This document shows, piece after piece, positions 22,501 to 31,650 of a stretch of 64,000 nucleotides of DNA. Below the pieces are notes generated by a model. It was not told where the DNA came from. It saw nothing but the letters and a program-made list of their open reading frames with translations, and made no database searches. This DNA comes from Phlebotomus papatasi (Eukaryota > Arthropoda > Insecta > Diptera > Psychodidae), in assembly GCF_024763615.1 (NCBI RefSeq), contig NC_077224.1, positions 72,674,712 to 72,738,711 of the forward strand, written 5' to 3'. How positions within the stretch are numbered: the stretch's first letter is position 1; the number at the start of each line of letters is the position of its first letter. Position numbers and translations under genes: made by a program.

Positions 22501-25060
22501 TTATCTGGGATGTGCAGATACCATTGAGGAGTCTCGCGGATTGATCAAGGATATTGTTCAGGTTCATAAAGCCGGTGGCTTTGATATAGTGAACTGGACA
22601 GCCAATGACAGCAGAATTCTTAATTGTGTGAGTGACACGATGAAAAGTTTGAATGCGAAGGATGAACCTGAAAGAATTCTTGGCTTGTGGTGGGACTCTT
22701 CTGAAGATGTCTTCACTTTCAAGACCACATTCCATCGCGTCGCATCTGATATTTTGTCTGGAGAGAAGATACCCACAATGAGAGAAGTATTACGGCTGGT
22801 AATGTCAATCTTCGATCCATTGGGATTTTTGGCTATGTTTTCGGTGAAAGGAAAGATGATTCTCCAAGAGATTTGGCGTCAGAAAATTGGATGGGACGAC
22901 ATCATTTATGGTGTGGCTTTGGAGCAGTGGCAAGCATTCATCAAGGAGCTAAAAATGATTGACACAGTGAAGATACCGAGATGTTATTCTCCGAAACTTC
23001 CGGAAGCAACTTCAATCCAGCTACACGTCTTTGGAGACGCCAGCGAGAGTGCCTATGCATCAGTTGCATATTTACGGATTGAAAGTGAAAATAGTGTTGA
23101 AGTGGCTTTTGTATGTGCTAGAACTAAAGTTGCTCCATTGAAAGCTACTAGTATCCCAAGACTTGAGTTACAAGCTGCAGTGCTTAGTGCGCGAGTTAGC
23201 GTTGCGGTAAAATCATCTTTGGATCTTGAATTTGATCGAGTGGTTTTGTGGACGGATTCCCTAACGGTGATGGGGTGGATCAAAAGTGATTCTCGTAGAT
23301 ACAAGCAGTTTGTTGGACACAGAATAAGTGAAATTGACCAACTGACAGAGATTCATCAATGGAGATGGATTTCGACTACACAGAATCCAGCTGATTTGGC
23401 CACGCGTAGAAAGCCGTGTGATTTCAGTGCGTCCTCTAAATGGTTCACTGGGGCGCCCTTCCTGAAATTGGAGGAGGAACAATGGCCTCAAGATGATAAA
23501 AAACAAAAAGTTGCAGACAATGGAGACATTGAGGTGTTTCAAGTGTTAGTGAACGTTGAAAGGTTTATTGGAAATCGTCTGATTCCAGAGATGAGTCGTT
23601 TTTCCCGCTGGAATCGACTTGTCAGAGCGACTGCTCAAGTGAAAAATTGTGCGCAGTTTTGGTTGGAAAAGTGGCGTAAAGCGAAAGAAAATCTAAAAAC
23701 AAGTGAATTACCCGGACTCAAAGTGAGTGATTTGATAGAAGCAGAAAAAGTGTTGCTTCAGGAAATACAGTCAGTGTACAGAAGAGAAATACAGTGTCTC
23801 CAAGAGGGAAAAGTAATTCCCAAAGAAAGTGATTTGTATCATTTGACGCCGTTTGTGGATTCTGATGGATTATTGAAAATGAGATCACGTTTGCAAAATA
23901 GTGAAGTGCGAGTAAAGTGCCCCATTATTCTTCCGCCGAAGCACGTGGGGACAAAGTTGATTATTAGTGATTTTCATGTTCGGAATCATCACCAAGGACG
24001 AGAACAAGTTGTAAACAACGTTCGTGAAAGATTTTATATTCCAAGAGTGAGAGTGGCAGTCAAGAGGGCTTGGCATGAGTGTCAAATTTGCAAAAACAAA
24101 CGCGCCCAACCTTTGATTCCTGAAATGGCCGTGCTTCCATCCGCAAGAGTTAATGATTCAGTGTATCCCTTTGTAAAGAGTGGAATGGATTATTTTGGAC
24201 CATTAGAAGTGAAGGTGGGTCGTCGTGTGGAGAAAAGATGGGGAGTAATCTTCACTTGCCTAGCGACTCGTGCTGTGCACTTGGAAGTCGCACACTCCCT
24301 GACGACAGACAGTGCCATCATGGCAATTAGACGTTTCATGAATCGACGCGGATCTATAACTGATATGTTCTGTGATAATGGAACAAATCTTCGAGGAGCT
24401 GATAACGAATTTCGACGACTTTATGCAGCCGTAGATGAAAAGAAGATTCAGGAAACCTTCTCCGAAAAGCGTGTGGAATTTCACTTTAATCCACCAGCCG
24501 CACCACATATGGGCGGTGTTTGGGAAAGACTTGTCCGTTCCGTCAAAGTTGTATTGAAAGAGGTCATGAGGACACGGCATCCCACTGATGAGGAGTTGCA
24601 CACATTCTTTATTGAAGTGGAGTATATTCTAAATAACCGGCCTTTAACTTATGTGTCGATTGATCCTGATGACGAGACTGCCATCACTCCCAATCATTTC
24701 TTGATTGGAAGATCTGGAGAGAACCGACCGATTGGGACCTTTGATGACAGCGATTTGTTCCTCCGCAAAGCATGGAGACGAGCTCAGTATTACGCAGACC
24801 ATTTTTGGCGTAGATGGATGCGTGAGTACCTTCCCGAGTTGACAAGACGAACTAAGTGGTATTCTACCACTAAAACTATCAAGATTGGAGATGTCGTTGT
24901 TGTGTGTGATGAACAGTTACCTCGCAACCAGTGGCCCTTGGGTCGAGTGGAAGAAGTATTTCCTGCCCCTGATGGGAAAATTCGTTCAGCGATGGTAAGA
25001 ACTCGTTACGGCCTATACAAGAGACCAGTTGCAAAGCTTGCTGTGCTGGACGTGGAGTAG
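19568..25060 (+). CDS. gag-pol: BEL/Pao Gag-Pol polyprotein
   Basis: A single uninterrupted frame of 1,830 codons. The frame is open from 19541, but that codon is GTG; the first ATG is at 19568 and is taken as the start. Gag occupies roughly residues 1-480, with a retrotransposon Gag (DUF1759-like) region about 196-341 and zinc knuckles at 410-422 (CX2CX3HX4C), 443-456 (CX2CX4HX4C) and 462-476. The aspartic protease (A17 type) is near 550-670, with LDEGS at 558-562 and DLLIG about 100 residues later. Reverse transcriptase has the first Asp in GDIKEMF (898) and YCDDYLG (Asp977, Asp978). RNase H has Asp1157, Glu1200, Asp1230 and Asp1276. Integrase has a His/Cys zinc finger (His1470 to Cys1508) and a D-D-E triad at 1541, 1603 and 1653 (last spacing 49). 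The C-terminal 1722-1828 is DUF5641-like. The product would be cleaved by its own protease, assemble in cytoplasmic particles, and reverse-transcribe and integrate the element. All catalytic residues expected for the family are visible. No envelope is encoded. G+C is clearly higher than in the flanks. Confidence 0.97.
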   Translation: MPRKSQRATKGRPPTRYGFDEEDNDLELTLTQAKIERTRKEMEFLSLREKELELRQSMMKSKRMNSPTILGDVQGDIPRTSTPFSSNSRKKVELFNPLVTRGNVVSDDEEAPVNLDVIVDRFAEFQKKLIDDAAPKKEVLTMTNDQFHSAIQEAVKAKEREIATKRTGSKVKQNATNDVDKHSKTSSDVLEVMERFLVRQSFGTDVQKFDGSVKEWPLFRAWYENTTQTCGYTDVERLNLLQRCLTGEAKETVRFLLYSASNVNKALSSLEERYGQPEHLIRTMIAQVKAYPPVRVDKPESLVEFSTMMVNMVAAIEEFNRMCYIDNPQLLDELVLKLPMSMQISWSEFQVTKSYVTVKTLCDWIAVKARAANYRVQVRDSAKIEQKPVKGKTVATVNELTELRAEMAACSFCKGKHAPQNCETFKKLKLSDRWKIVREKGVCFRCLKPNHSLSTCSDNGKCPKPGCGQKHHNLLHRDDKQQMFSLAQREDEEKLDASDFPTETDQDSDQEDEISPQRGIVMTGATVAHANTSNKILMKILPVYVTGPKGTLKVYAFLDEGSMLTMMKASLAEKLGLSGPKCPLTWQGAGPTACTDLTSTVVNCRIRGTHPKAKEYLMQKVRTVCELSLPRQTVDMEALSRDWKHMADGHSESMVDAEPDLLIGLDNTPLIVSREIIHGPWNAPYLALTWLGWVVMGKLNNQTSCEVKTYSYSIVERKDELYEMVKNSFSLEGFGTEGQEKVLSREDKRALEIMKRTTRRTSDGRFETGLLWKQGHQPIVPESRDVAVKRLYTMERKLDRDPALAESYCAKISDHLEKGYLIKLTEEDRMTPTGNTWYLPHFAVFHPAKGKIRVVFDCAAKSGNVSLNDLLMSGPDLLKSLPAVLENFRKGKFAFTGDIKEMFHRVYVRAEDTNYQRILWRGMDRKNEPEEYKMNVMTFGASCSPTLASYVKNLNAQEYAEEFPEAVKGILHNTYCDDYLGCADTIEESRGLIKDIVQVHKAGGFDIVNWTANDSRILNCVSDTMKSLNAKDEPERILGLWWDSSEDVFTFKTTFHRVASDILSGEKIPTMREVLRLVMSIFDPLGFLAMFSVKGKMILQEIWRQKIGWDDIIYGVALEQWQAFIKELKMIDTVKIPRCYSPKLPEATSIQLHVFGDASESAYASVAYLRIESENSVEVAFVCARTKVAPLKATSIPRLELQAAVLSARVSVAVKSSLDLEFDRVVLWTDSLTVMGWIKSDSRRYKQFVGHRISEIDQLTEIHQWRWISTTQNPADLATRRKPCDFSASSKWFTGAPFLKLEEEQWPQDDKKQKVADNGDIEVFQVLVNVERFIGNRLIPEMSRFSRWNRLVRATAQVKNCAQFWLEKWRKAKENLKTSELPGLKVSDLIEAEKVLLQEIQSVYRREIQCLQEGKVIPKESDLYHLTPFVDSDGLLKMRSRLQNSEVRVKCPIILPPKHVGTKLIISDFHVRNHHQGREQVVNNVRERFYIPRVRVAVKRAWHECQICKNKRAQPLIPEMAVLPSARVNDSVYPFVKSGMDYFGPLEVKVGRRVEKRWGVIFTCLATRAVHLEVAHSLTTDSAIMAIRRFMNRRGSITDMFCDNGTNLRGADNEFRRLYAAVDEKKIQETFSEKRVEFHFNPPAAPHMGGVWERLVRSVKVVLKEVMRTRHPTDEELHTFFIEVEYILNNRPLTYVSIDPDDETAITPNHFLIGRSGENRPIGTFDDSDLFLRKAWRRAQYYADHFWRRWMREYLPELTRRTKWYSTTKTIKIGDVVVVCDEQLPRNQWPLGRVEEVFPAPDGKIRSAMVRTRYGLYKRPVAKLAVLDVE

Positions 25061-25077
25061 GTGGGTGCAGGAGCACC

Positions 25078-25088
25078 AGAGGGGAAAA
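25078..25088 (+). other. Polypurine tract
   Basis: AGAGGGGAAAA lies immediately before the TGTTGG start of the 3' LTR, the expected place for the plus-strand DNA primer of an LTR element. Confidence 0.85.
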
Positions 25089-25694
25089 TGTTGGAAACGC
25101 GAGCGCTAACTGGCGGAAATATTTGAAGATTTATTATGTAAGCCCTTCCGGCACATTTGTCAGTCTTTTTGTAGAAAACGTGGCGTGACGTGCATTTGTG
25201 AATTTTCATAGGAAAAGAATTTGCGTAAGTTAGGATATTTCCTCATGTTAAAAATCTATTTAATTTAGTAATATTTATTGGTTAGATTTGGCTGAACTCC
25301 TTGGGAGACGATCAAGCTAGTCCTGAGTCAGGAAAAAGAGTTATAACTTGGTAGGTTCGATAAACGATTGAAAGAAATTTAAAATGGCGTCAGGATAAAA
25401 ATTATTAATTGAATTACAGGTTGTAAACTTTCAAAAAGCTTGAGGTTGGTGGAAGCAAACGGAGGCCGTTTGAGATTAAAGTAAGGATTGAATTGTTTGA
25501 ATTAAAGAAATGAATTGAAGTGTATATTTATTTTAGGGACCACCAACATTCATTCATTCATTTGTAATCAGCCATTTAGTCATCGCCAAAGTAATCAAGT
25601 CCTTGCAGTCCGCCACGGGGAAATTGAGTTAATAAAAATAAATACAGTCCACTATCTCTTGATTTGTTTGACCCAGGGGACTTGGTCCCCAACA
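25089..25694 (+). repeat. 3' LTR of the BEL/Pao element
   Basis: 606 bp, matching the 5' LTR base for base by eye, ending CCAACA before the TAGAG duplication. The AATAAA-type signals would here specify 3'-end formation of the element transcript. Confidence 0.95.
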
Positions 25695-25945
25695 TAGAGT
25701 CTGACTTAAAACTATTTTTCTCTAGTGTTTCCTCAATATTATCGTATTATATTAACTTCCACAGCAAATTCCATTTATTTCACAATAAATTACATTGATA
25801 TATTTTCTAAAATTATCTTTCTTAAATTTGGGAAAGTGCCTTTCACATGAATTCCGTTACGTTTTTAAAAATATTGTTCAAATTTGAGGAGTAAGAAATG
25901 TCATCTATACCCCCCAAATGTTCAAATTTGAGGAACTCTACTGTA

Positions 25946-26440
25946 TCTTCGGAAAGTTTTAATATTAATCTCAATCTTATATGTGACAATCACGGTGAAA
26001 GGGTGAAATGATTAAGAAACGATAATTAATTTTTATCAAGTATTGTATTGTTGTAACTTCTATAATCTATACGATCTATACGATTTCAGTTTAATTTTAA
26101 AGTGATCTATAAATCACTTTAAATCGATGTAAAACTTCTTGAGATGCTAAATCTTGTTTTGCATTTCATACCTTTAAACAAGATTTCTTATCTTAGCAAT
26201 TAATGTCTAGTTAATTTAGAAGATATATAGCATTATAGTTACAATCTCAAGCACTCCGGAAATATATAAAGTGAGGAAGTGTACTTCCTTTCTCGTGTTT
26301 TCTAAAACTAGGCTTGAAAGCTTTTTCTTTGTTCTGCAATTTTTGGAATTAGAGTGCTTAGAGTAATTATAAGTCTAATAACGAAATTAATTTTTTTGTC
26401 ATTCTCGGTATATTTTGGCTCTCGATTTTAGCCGATCTCG
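25946..26440. other. AT-rich non-coding stretch
   Basis: No coding region or repeat was recognised between the pogo-like element and the GATCGG element. Confidence 0.45.
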
Positions 26441-26446
26441 GAGATT

Positions 26447-26660
26447 GATCGGTGCCGATTAGCCAATTTACCACTTACGGTTGACTTGTTGATTATATTT
26501 GAGAACTTATTGTTACAATTCGTAATCTAAAACGGATAATAGTGTAAACGTAAGAAGTGTATTTTAACAGGGGGTGCATAAGTATGGTCAGCGAGTGAAC
26601 CATGAGTGGCAGATCGGCAAATCGCGCCGATCAAGATCGATACAAGATACTAGATCACGC
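26447..26660. mobile_element. GATCGG-ended inverted repeat element
   Basis: The left arm GATCGGTGCCGATTAGCC followed by TTACCACTTACGGTTGACT is mirrored on the right by GAGTGAACCATGAGTGGCAG and GCAAATCGCGCCGATC. The same GATCGGC plus GTGAACCATAAGT words reappear near 42340-42410, and GATCGGC alone at 10.6 and 11.4 kb, so this is a dispersed family. Non-coding. Confidence 0.6.
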
Positions 26661-26864
26661 TGATCGTGTGATCCGTCACCATTATCACGCTGATCATGCA
26701 ATCAGTACATATAGAAAGATAAGATAAACTTATTAATCGGCAAGGTACTTATAAACACAGATAATATTAAAATGAGTTATTTGCAGTTTTAGCGTCCACT
26801 GTCGTCTTAACTTTGGTTAGTTATTTACCTCCAGAACAAAACGAAAGAAGAACTCTAATGGATT

Positions 26865-27683
26865 CCACATATTTTGGATAAAAGGAATAAGGAGAACCAA
26901 ATGAATGTGGCCATTTGTCTCCTCTTATTTTACAATAAAAAATTGTTTTGAAATTATTGGCAACAGGCGATTATAAATTTATCTAATAACTATCTGTAAC
27001 ACATAGAGCAAGAGGTCCTGAAAAAATAGCCAAGTCTGTTGCAAAATTGCAAAAGCTGGTCTGTATCCCAAGAAAGTGATTCTGTAAATTTTCATAAGAT
27101 TTCAGGGTAGTTATAATAATAATAATAATTTCAGGGTAGTTGTTCACTTTGGCTAGTCCTACGTGACTAAAACAAGAACTGAAAGCTTTTTCTTTATGGC
27201 CTCTACATACTGGAGAAATTTATGTTTAATATGGAAACAATTCCCTACGCTTTTGTAGTAAAAACTCTTCAATATGGAGATAATTTTCTCTAGAGGCCAT
27301 TATATTCGATGCGTTTTTAAGAAATAGTCCGATTTTGGCCAAAACAAAAAGCATAAAATCAATAAATCATTTGTATCAATTGTGTATCCTTAAGTGTAAT
27401 AAATATTACATTTTTTTCATTATTATATTATTATTTTATTATATTATTATTACTAATATAATCTTTTAAGAAAACAATGTCGCACAACAGATGCTGCGAA
27501 AATTCTAGACGCTCACAACGGACAATTTTCCAAAACCTGGAATATTCTCCAGATATTGATTCTCACGAATATCACTTGTTCCAATTTTTGCCAAATAGCT
27601 ATTGGTGTAAAAACATGAAACTCCCAGAAGCTGTTTGGTTAGCCCACGATCTTTCGCAATCATTCAATATTTTGCTATGGTAG
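26865..27683 (+). pseudogene. Mariner transposase relic, plus strand
   Basis: Broken stretches of a mariner transposase appear in order on the plus strand. A segment near 26960-26990 reads LATGDYKFI, matching the conserved TGDEKW region. Near 27010-27070 there is a K/A-rich stretch typical of the following linker. At 27540-27600 the reading YSPDIDSHEYHLFQ matches the conserved YSPDLAPSDYHLF block. Stops and frameshifts separate the pieces. A 105-bp MITE (27196-27300) and AT-rich sequence lie between them. It is dead and old. The terminal repeats could not be placed. Confidence 0.7.
27196..27300. mobile_element. Small MITE with ATGGCCTCTA ends
   Basis: A 105-bp element whose ends ATGGCCTCTA / TAGAGGCCAT are inverted. 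Internally TACTGGAGAAATTTA resembles the ends of the element at 62157-62517 (ACTAGGAGAAAATTT), so the two may be related. It interrupts the plus-strand mariner relic. Confidence 0.65.
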
Positions 27684-27775
27684 ATCCTCAATTAATTTAT
27701 TAAACATTTTTGTCAATAAGAGATAGTAAATTTAGAGAGAAATACAAAAACTAGTTTATTTTCAGTAGGGTAAAA

Positions 27776-27983
27776 TGAGGTAATTTGGAACCATTTACAA
27801 TTTGGGATATTTGAGATTTTCTCACAGTTTTAGAGATTCAAAAGGAAGAAAAGCTGTTTCTGTTCTTAATCGTCTTTTTATTCTATTTCTCGGTCTTTGT
27901 TTTCTCTTTGCTCATTTGAAACAGTGAGAAAGTCTCAAATGTCCCAAATTATAAATGGTTCCAAATTACCTTATTTTACCCTA
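27776..27983. mobile_element. TAGGGTAAAATG-ended MITE, copy 1
   Basis: The left end TAGGGTAAAATGAGGTAATT mirrors the right end AATTACCTTATTTTACCCTA. A second inverted pair inside uses TCTCACAGTTT / AAACAGTGAGA. It is related to 56154-56374 and to the partial copy near 42865-42990. Non-coding. Confidence 0.85.
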
Positions 27984-27984
27984 T

Positions 27985-28950
27985 CGATCCCTGCTAACTA
28001 GTTACATACTTTTGCCGTCTTTCTGGAAATATATGAATAGAATACCTCGTCAACAAAATGAGACGTCCTTGGACCAAACCCATTCATACACCCATTTTTT
28101 CATTTCTTCAAAATTGGAAAAGTGCTGCTCAGGCACGCCATAAGAGATCAACCATGAACCTTTGATGATCGGAAGTAGCACTAGGTCTGAAAAATACAGT
28201 GGGGATAATAGTAGGAAATCTCATTTTAGCTTTTGATATTGTCGTGGACCATAGAAGTGCAATGGCACGGAGCGTTCTAATGTTATAATATCAGTCCCTT
28301 GTTTTTTGATCGGCTTGCGATCAATACATGTTCAAAATTGATCGGTAATAATGCCTATTGATAGTACTGCTTAGTTTAAACAACTCGTATTGCATGATTC
28401 CCCGTTGGTCCCACCAAACACTCAATATAGACTTTTTCTGAAGAGGTCTGGTCGTGTTTTCGATTTTGATGCTTCGATAGGGCAAAGCTACGATACATAT
28501 ATTGTGTTTGGAATACTTGAGCCATACTCCTTTTCATCTCTTGTACCAATTCGAGACTGCAAAGTTTATCTTCCATACCGCAAAAGCAAAACTTCCAATG
28601 TCGATTTTTGAATTTTTGTTCGTCTTTCAATAAAACTATGAAGCACCCATTTTCCTCCATTTGGAAATTTCCTATAGCATATAAATGCTAGAAAATTGCT
28701 TGGTGGATCACATTTAAGGCTCCCGTAAGCTAATTTTATGATCTTCATCCAGTAACACTTCCAGATCGGCGCTATTAATTGTTTTTGGTCCTTTTGTCCT
28801 CTCCGTCGAAATCGCTATTTCTGAAGCGTTTCAACTGATTTTCTTATGCGGTTCTCGGTAGTTCGTGTTCGTTATAGACCTTTTTAACCAAATGACGTGC
28901 TCTGCTTGATTTTTTATTCAAGTTAAAGTTCTAAAATTGTGCCTACTTTC
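27985..28950 (-). pseudogene. Mariner transposase relic, minus strand
   Basis: Nearly the whole transposase can be followed on the minus strand through stops and frameshifts. Near 28810-28830 a segment reads SDFDGEDK, matching the GDFDxEDK block. Near 28770 it reads LEVLLDEDHK. At about 28380-28425 the reading ILSVWWDQRGIMQYELF is the family signature. Near 28280 it reads H-stop-NAPCH, where HDNARPH is expected, so a catalytic Asp codon is now a stop. Near 28060-28150 it reads MKKWVYEWVWSKD. The block spacing fits a mariner of about 345 codons. The copy is inactivated, and it is opposite in orientation to the relic at 26865-27683. Confidence 0.8.
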
Positions 28951-31020
28951 CGTCAATACTGTTTTTTCTTTATACAAAATTCAAAATATAAGGGAAAGCG
29001 TCTATGCTTCGTACGATCCCCAGCTTCGGAATGGCTAAATTTTTGCTATTGGTTATTGTTGACAGATGACTAACCTATAAAATAAATGAAAATTTCGACA
29101 TTTGTGCCGAATACATGTGTCGTTAACTTGACTTGATACAAAATGTGTGCTAAAGGTACTTGTTATAAAATTGCAATTGAGTAATTTCTAGGCATTTTTT
29201 ATTATTATCTTTATTTTCAAAGAACCAAACAATTATTTGAATCTTGAATTTTCTCAAAATACATTTCAAAATTATTTTAGACTGATTTAAATCTGTTGAA
29301 GGTTTTAACCCATTTTATGATGATACCATTAGTTTATGAACAATATAGCATGAAAAGAATTCTAGCGTGCATCGCTGTGTGAAATTATTCTTGTAAATGG
29401 CAGAAGAGCCTTTTTCTACGATGCGTCATAAAACTCGCGAATGGAGCATCTGTTCTAATTGTTGCAACAATTTATAATAATTGAGTATATGAGTTATTGA
29501 GCATCTTTTACCATGACAACCATAAATGGATTTAGTTCCGGTGTGATTCTGCACTTTATTAATTGCTAAACGCCTTTTTTTAATTTTCACATGACCCGAT
29601 TAATATGACTTGATATGACTTGTGCAGCTAAATGAATTGCAATTGAGGGAGTTTGCTAATTTATAGAGAATTCATTTTTTTTTGGTGACTTGGTGCAAAA
29701 TGAGCATGAAATTGTGAGAATGTGAACTTTAATGTTGAGATCAAAAACATCTACGTCAGAACAATTTAAATTTATGTGATTTTAATTAATATTTGGGCGT
29801 TAATCTAATTGAATCAGGGAATGGTTGTGTTTGGTGTTTTTTTGAAGAGAAACAGCACGAAAGAAAGAGGGAGAGCTCGAAAAAATGTTTGAGATATAAA
29901 ATTAAATTGGAGCAATGAGTTTAGAGAAGTTTAGAGCAAATTCAATTTAATCATTTGAGTCGCTGAATGAGATTTTCGTGTCCATTTATCAGTGTTTTTA
30001 CTGCTATGTATTTTAATTTTTCAGCTTCCGCGACAGATGCCAAATGTTAGTTTATTTATGAGAAAACAGGCATATTTTCTATACTTTCATTGCCTTTTGT
30101 TACTACTGCATCCCACCTTTGTATTCCAAAATTATATCTCATTTCTTTTGCACGCCCCGACATGAGGGAAAATAATGAAAATTCCAGAGGTGAGAGATGC
30201 CTATCTAAAGCAAATAAATAATAGTATGGAAATCGACAAATCAAATATTTTAAATCAAACACGAGAGTTACGAGAATTGCTTTTAATACTCCTTCTCAGC
30301 TTTCTTCCTTATCTCGATTCTCTGCTGTTTATTATTTATTGCCGCCAAGTTGTTTTGCGCCAAAAAAAATTTTTTCTTAGTCAATATCTCACGAAGCCTT
30401 AATTAGAAAAGGAATGAAAAGGAATTTAAGTTGAATTTGTTGCAGCAAAAGCCGATAAACTTTATGACTTTCATACAAATTGCATTATTTCCTTATCGAA
30501 ATGATTAATTTGAAAAAAAAGTACAACCTCAAAATAAGATTCTTTATTGAAAGTATTTACCGAATAGGTCATGTTTATGTTAGTCAGAATGACAGAAAAT
30601 ATTCTCATTTGATGTGATTGATTTATTTGACGCCTCTCAGAATGTCAGAATTTGCAAATGCTGTAACATGATATTGTTAAAGTTGGAGACTTTGTTCCCT
30701 TTCGATACTATTTCGCAATAATTTTGCAACAATTGCTCTTTGGATGTTGAAAAGAGTGACAAAATGTGCCTAAGGAAGTGTTACATTATTTGGTTGATTT
30801 CCAAGAGGAGGAATTTTTGTGCCTCTTTTTATTTATTCATGTGACTTGGTGAACTAATTCTTTGGGCGCAGTTTTACGAAAATAAAACAAGAGAAAATTA
30901 TTGTAACATTCTCCAGTGGATGCTTTGAGCATAAGAAAATCACTGGGTTATGTTAGAGATGTTCAGATTGTTTACATTTTTCATGGAATCAAAACAGGGA
31001 AGACCAACGGAATTTATTTT
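28951..31020. other. AT-rich non-coding stretch
   Basis: No exon or complete element was recognised. Near 28990-29025 the word ATGCTTCGTACGATCCC also appears, slightly changed, near 50475, which suggests one more dispersed repeat end. The rest shows nothing that can be supported. Confidence 0.45.
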
Positions 31021-31059
31021 AAAATTTGAGGTTACGAAGCTTACCATAACCTCACATTG

Positions 31060-31400
31060 CAAAGTGGCCTAAAGTCTACCGGTTCCTCAACTCGACCGGT
31101 AGAGTTACTTATTCAATTTATTGATATTTGCTGTAATATTTAGCATAATAATGGTCTTATCATTAATAGGTCAACTATTTAATAAATATACTGAGAAAAA
31201 AAGAGGATGTGATTATCTTTTTTTCCTCACAACTAACACTTTTTAAGTGTAAAAATATATCAACATTTTTTAATGTTAATTTTACACCTTTTTAAGGGTA
31301 AAATTAACATGAAAAAGCGTAACTTTAACCCCTGATACACCTAAAAAGGGTCATATTTACACCGATTTTGAATCAATACAAATCAGTGACAATTTCGTCT
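31060..31400. mobile_element. Partial CGACCGGT-ended TIR element, interrupted
   Basis: TCTACCGGTTCCTCAACTCG...AATAGGTCAA...AATAAAT and, after an interruption, AATCAGTGACAATTTC correspond in order to the complete copy at 34985-35221. The interruption (about 31192-31360) is a TTTACACC / GTGTAAA-rich palindromic insert. The right terminus is lost where the minisatellite begins. Confidence 0.6.
31192..31360. mobile_element. GTGTAAA/TTTACAC-rich nested insert
   Basis: Repeated inverted words (AAGTGTAAAA, TTTTACACCTTTTTAA, TTTACACC) fill about 170 bp. It is absent from the corresponding place in the 34985-35221 copy (AATAAATTGAATCAG), which marks it as an insertion. The composition is like the block at 63180-63410. 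Confidence 0.5.
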
Positions 31401-31650
31401 CGGGGAACTGGAGCCAATCTGGTCAGAGAACACGGGGAGACCGTAAAGCCACGGGGAACTCGGGCAACCCATGCAATTTTCAGGAAGCCCACGGGGAACC
31501 CATCTATTTTTCAGAAAACCCTGAGGACTCATACATATTTTAGAAAACCCGGGGAACCCACGGGCTACTCGGGAAACTCACGCGGAACTCAGGGAACCCA
31601 TACTTTTTTTCAGGGAACATACGACGAAACCCGTGGAACCTTGAGTTTAT
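31390..31650. repeat. Degenerate minisatellite CACGGGGAACCCATN...TTTTCAG
   Basis: About eight degenerate units of roughly 33 bp, with the shared core ACGGGGAACCCAT and spacer TTTTCAGAAAACCC. The reading frame across it is a by-product of the unit length. The reverse-complement pattern occurs at 63020-63150 and 63500-63710. Confidence 0.75.

Larger units (their letters stand above)
18832..25694 (+). mobile_element. Complete BEL/Pao LTR retrotransposon
   Basis: A 6,863-bp element bounded by two 606-bp LTRs that start TGTTGG and end CCAACA, with a perfect 5-bp target duplication TAGAG (18827-18831 and 25695-25699). The order is 5' LTR, primer-binding site two bases after the LTR, one long gag-pol frame, a purine tract, then the 3' LTR only 28 bp after the stop codon. 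The domain order protease, reverse transcriptase, RNase H, integrase and the A17-type protease place it in BEL/Pao. There is no third frame for an envelope protein. I found no difference between the LTRs by direct reading and no stop in the frame, so the insertion is very recent and the copy may be competent. Confidence 0.97.
18751..25943. mobile_element. Pogo/Tigger-like element, copy c, split by the BEL retrotransposon
   Basis: The left end CAGTCGAGTTCCTCAAATTT (18751) and the inverted right end AAATTTGAGGAACTCTACTG (ending 25943) match at all but one terminal position and are flanked by TA (18749-18750, 25944-25945). Removing the BEL element and one target duplication leaves about 325 bp, a size like the other copies. 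The element was therefore present before the BEL insertion. It is non-coding. Confidence 0.8.

Noticed and set aside
23053..25209. Minus-strand frames within gag-pol
   Set aside because: Shadow frames of a strongly coding plus strand with no protein features.
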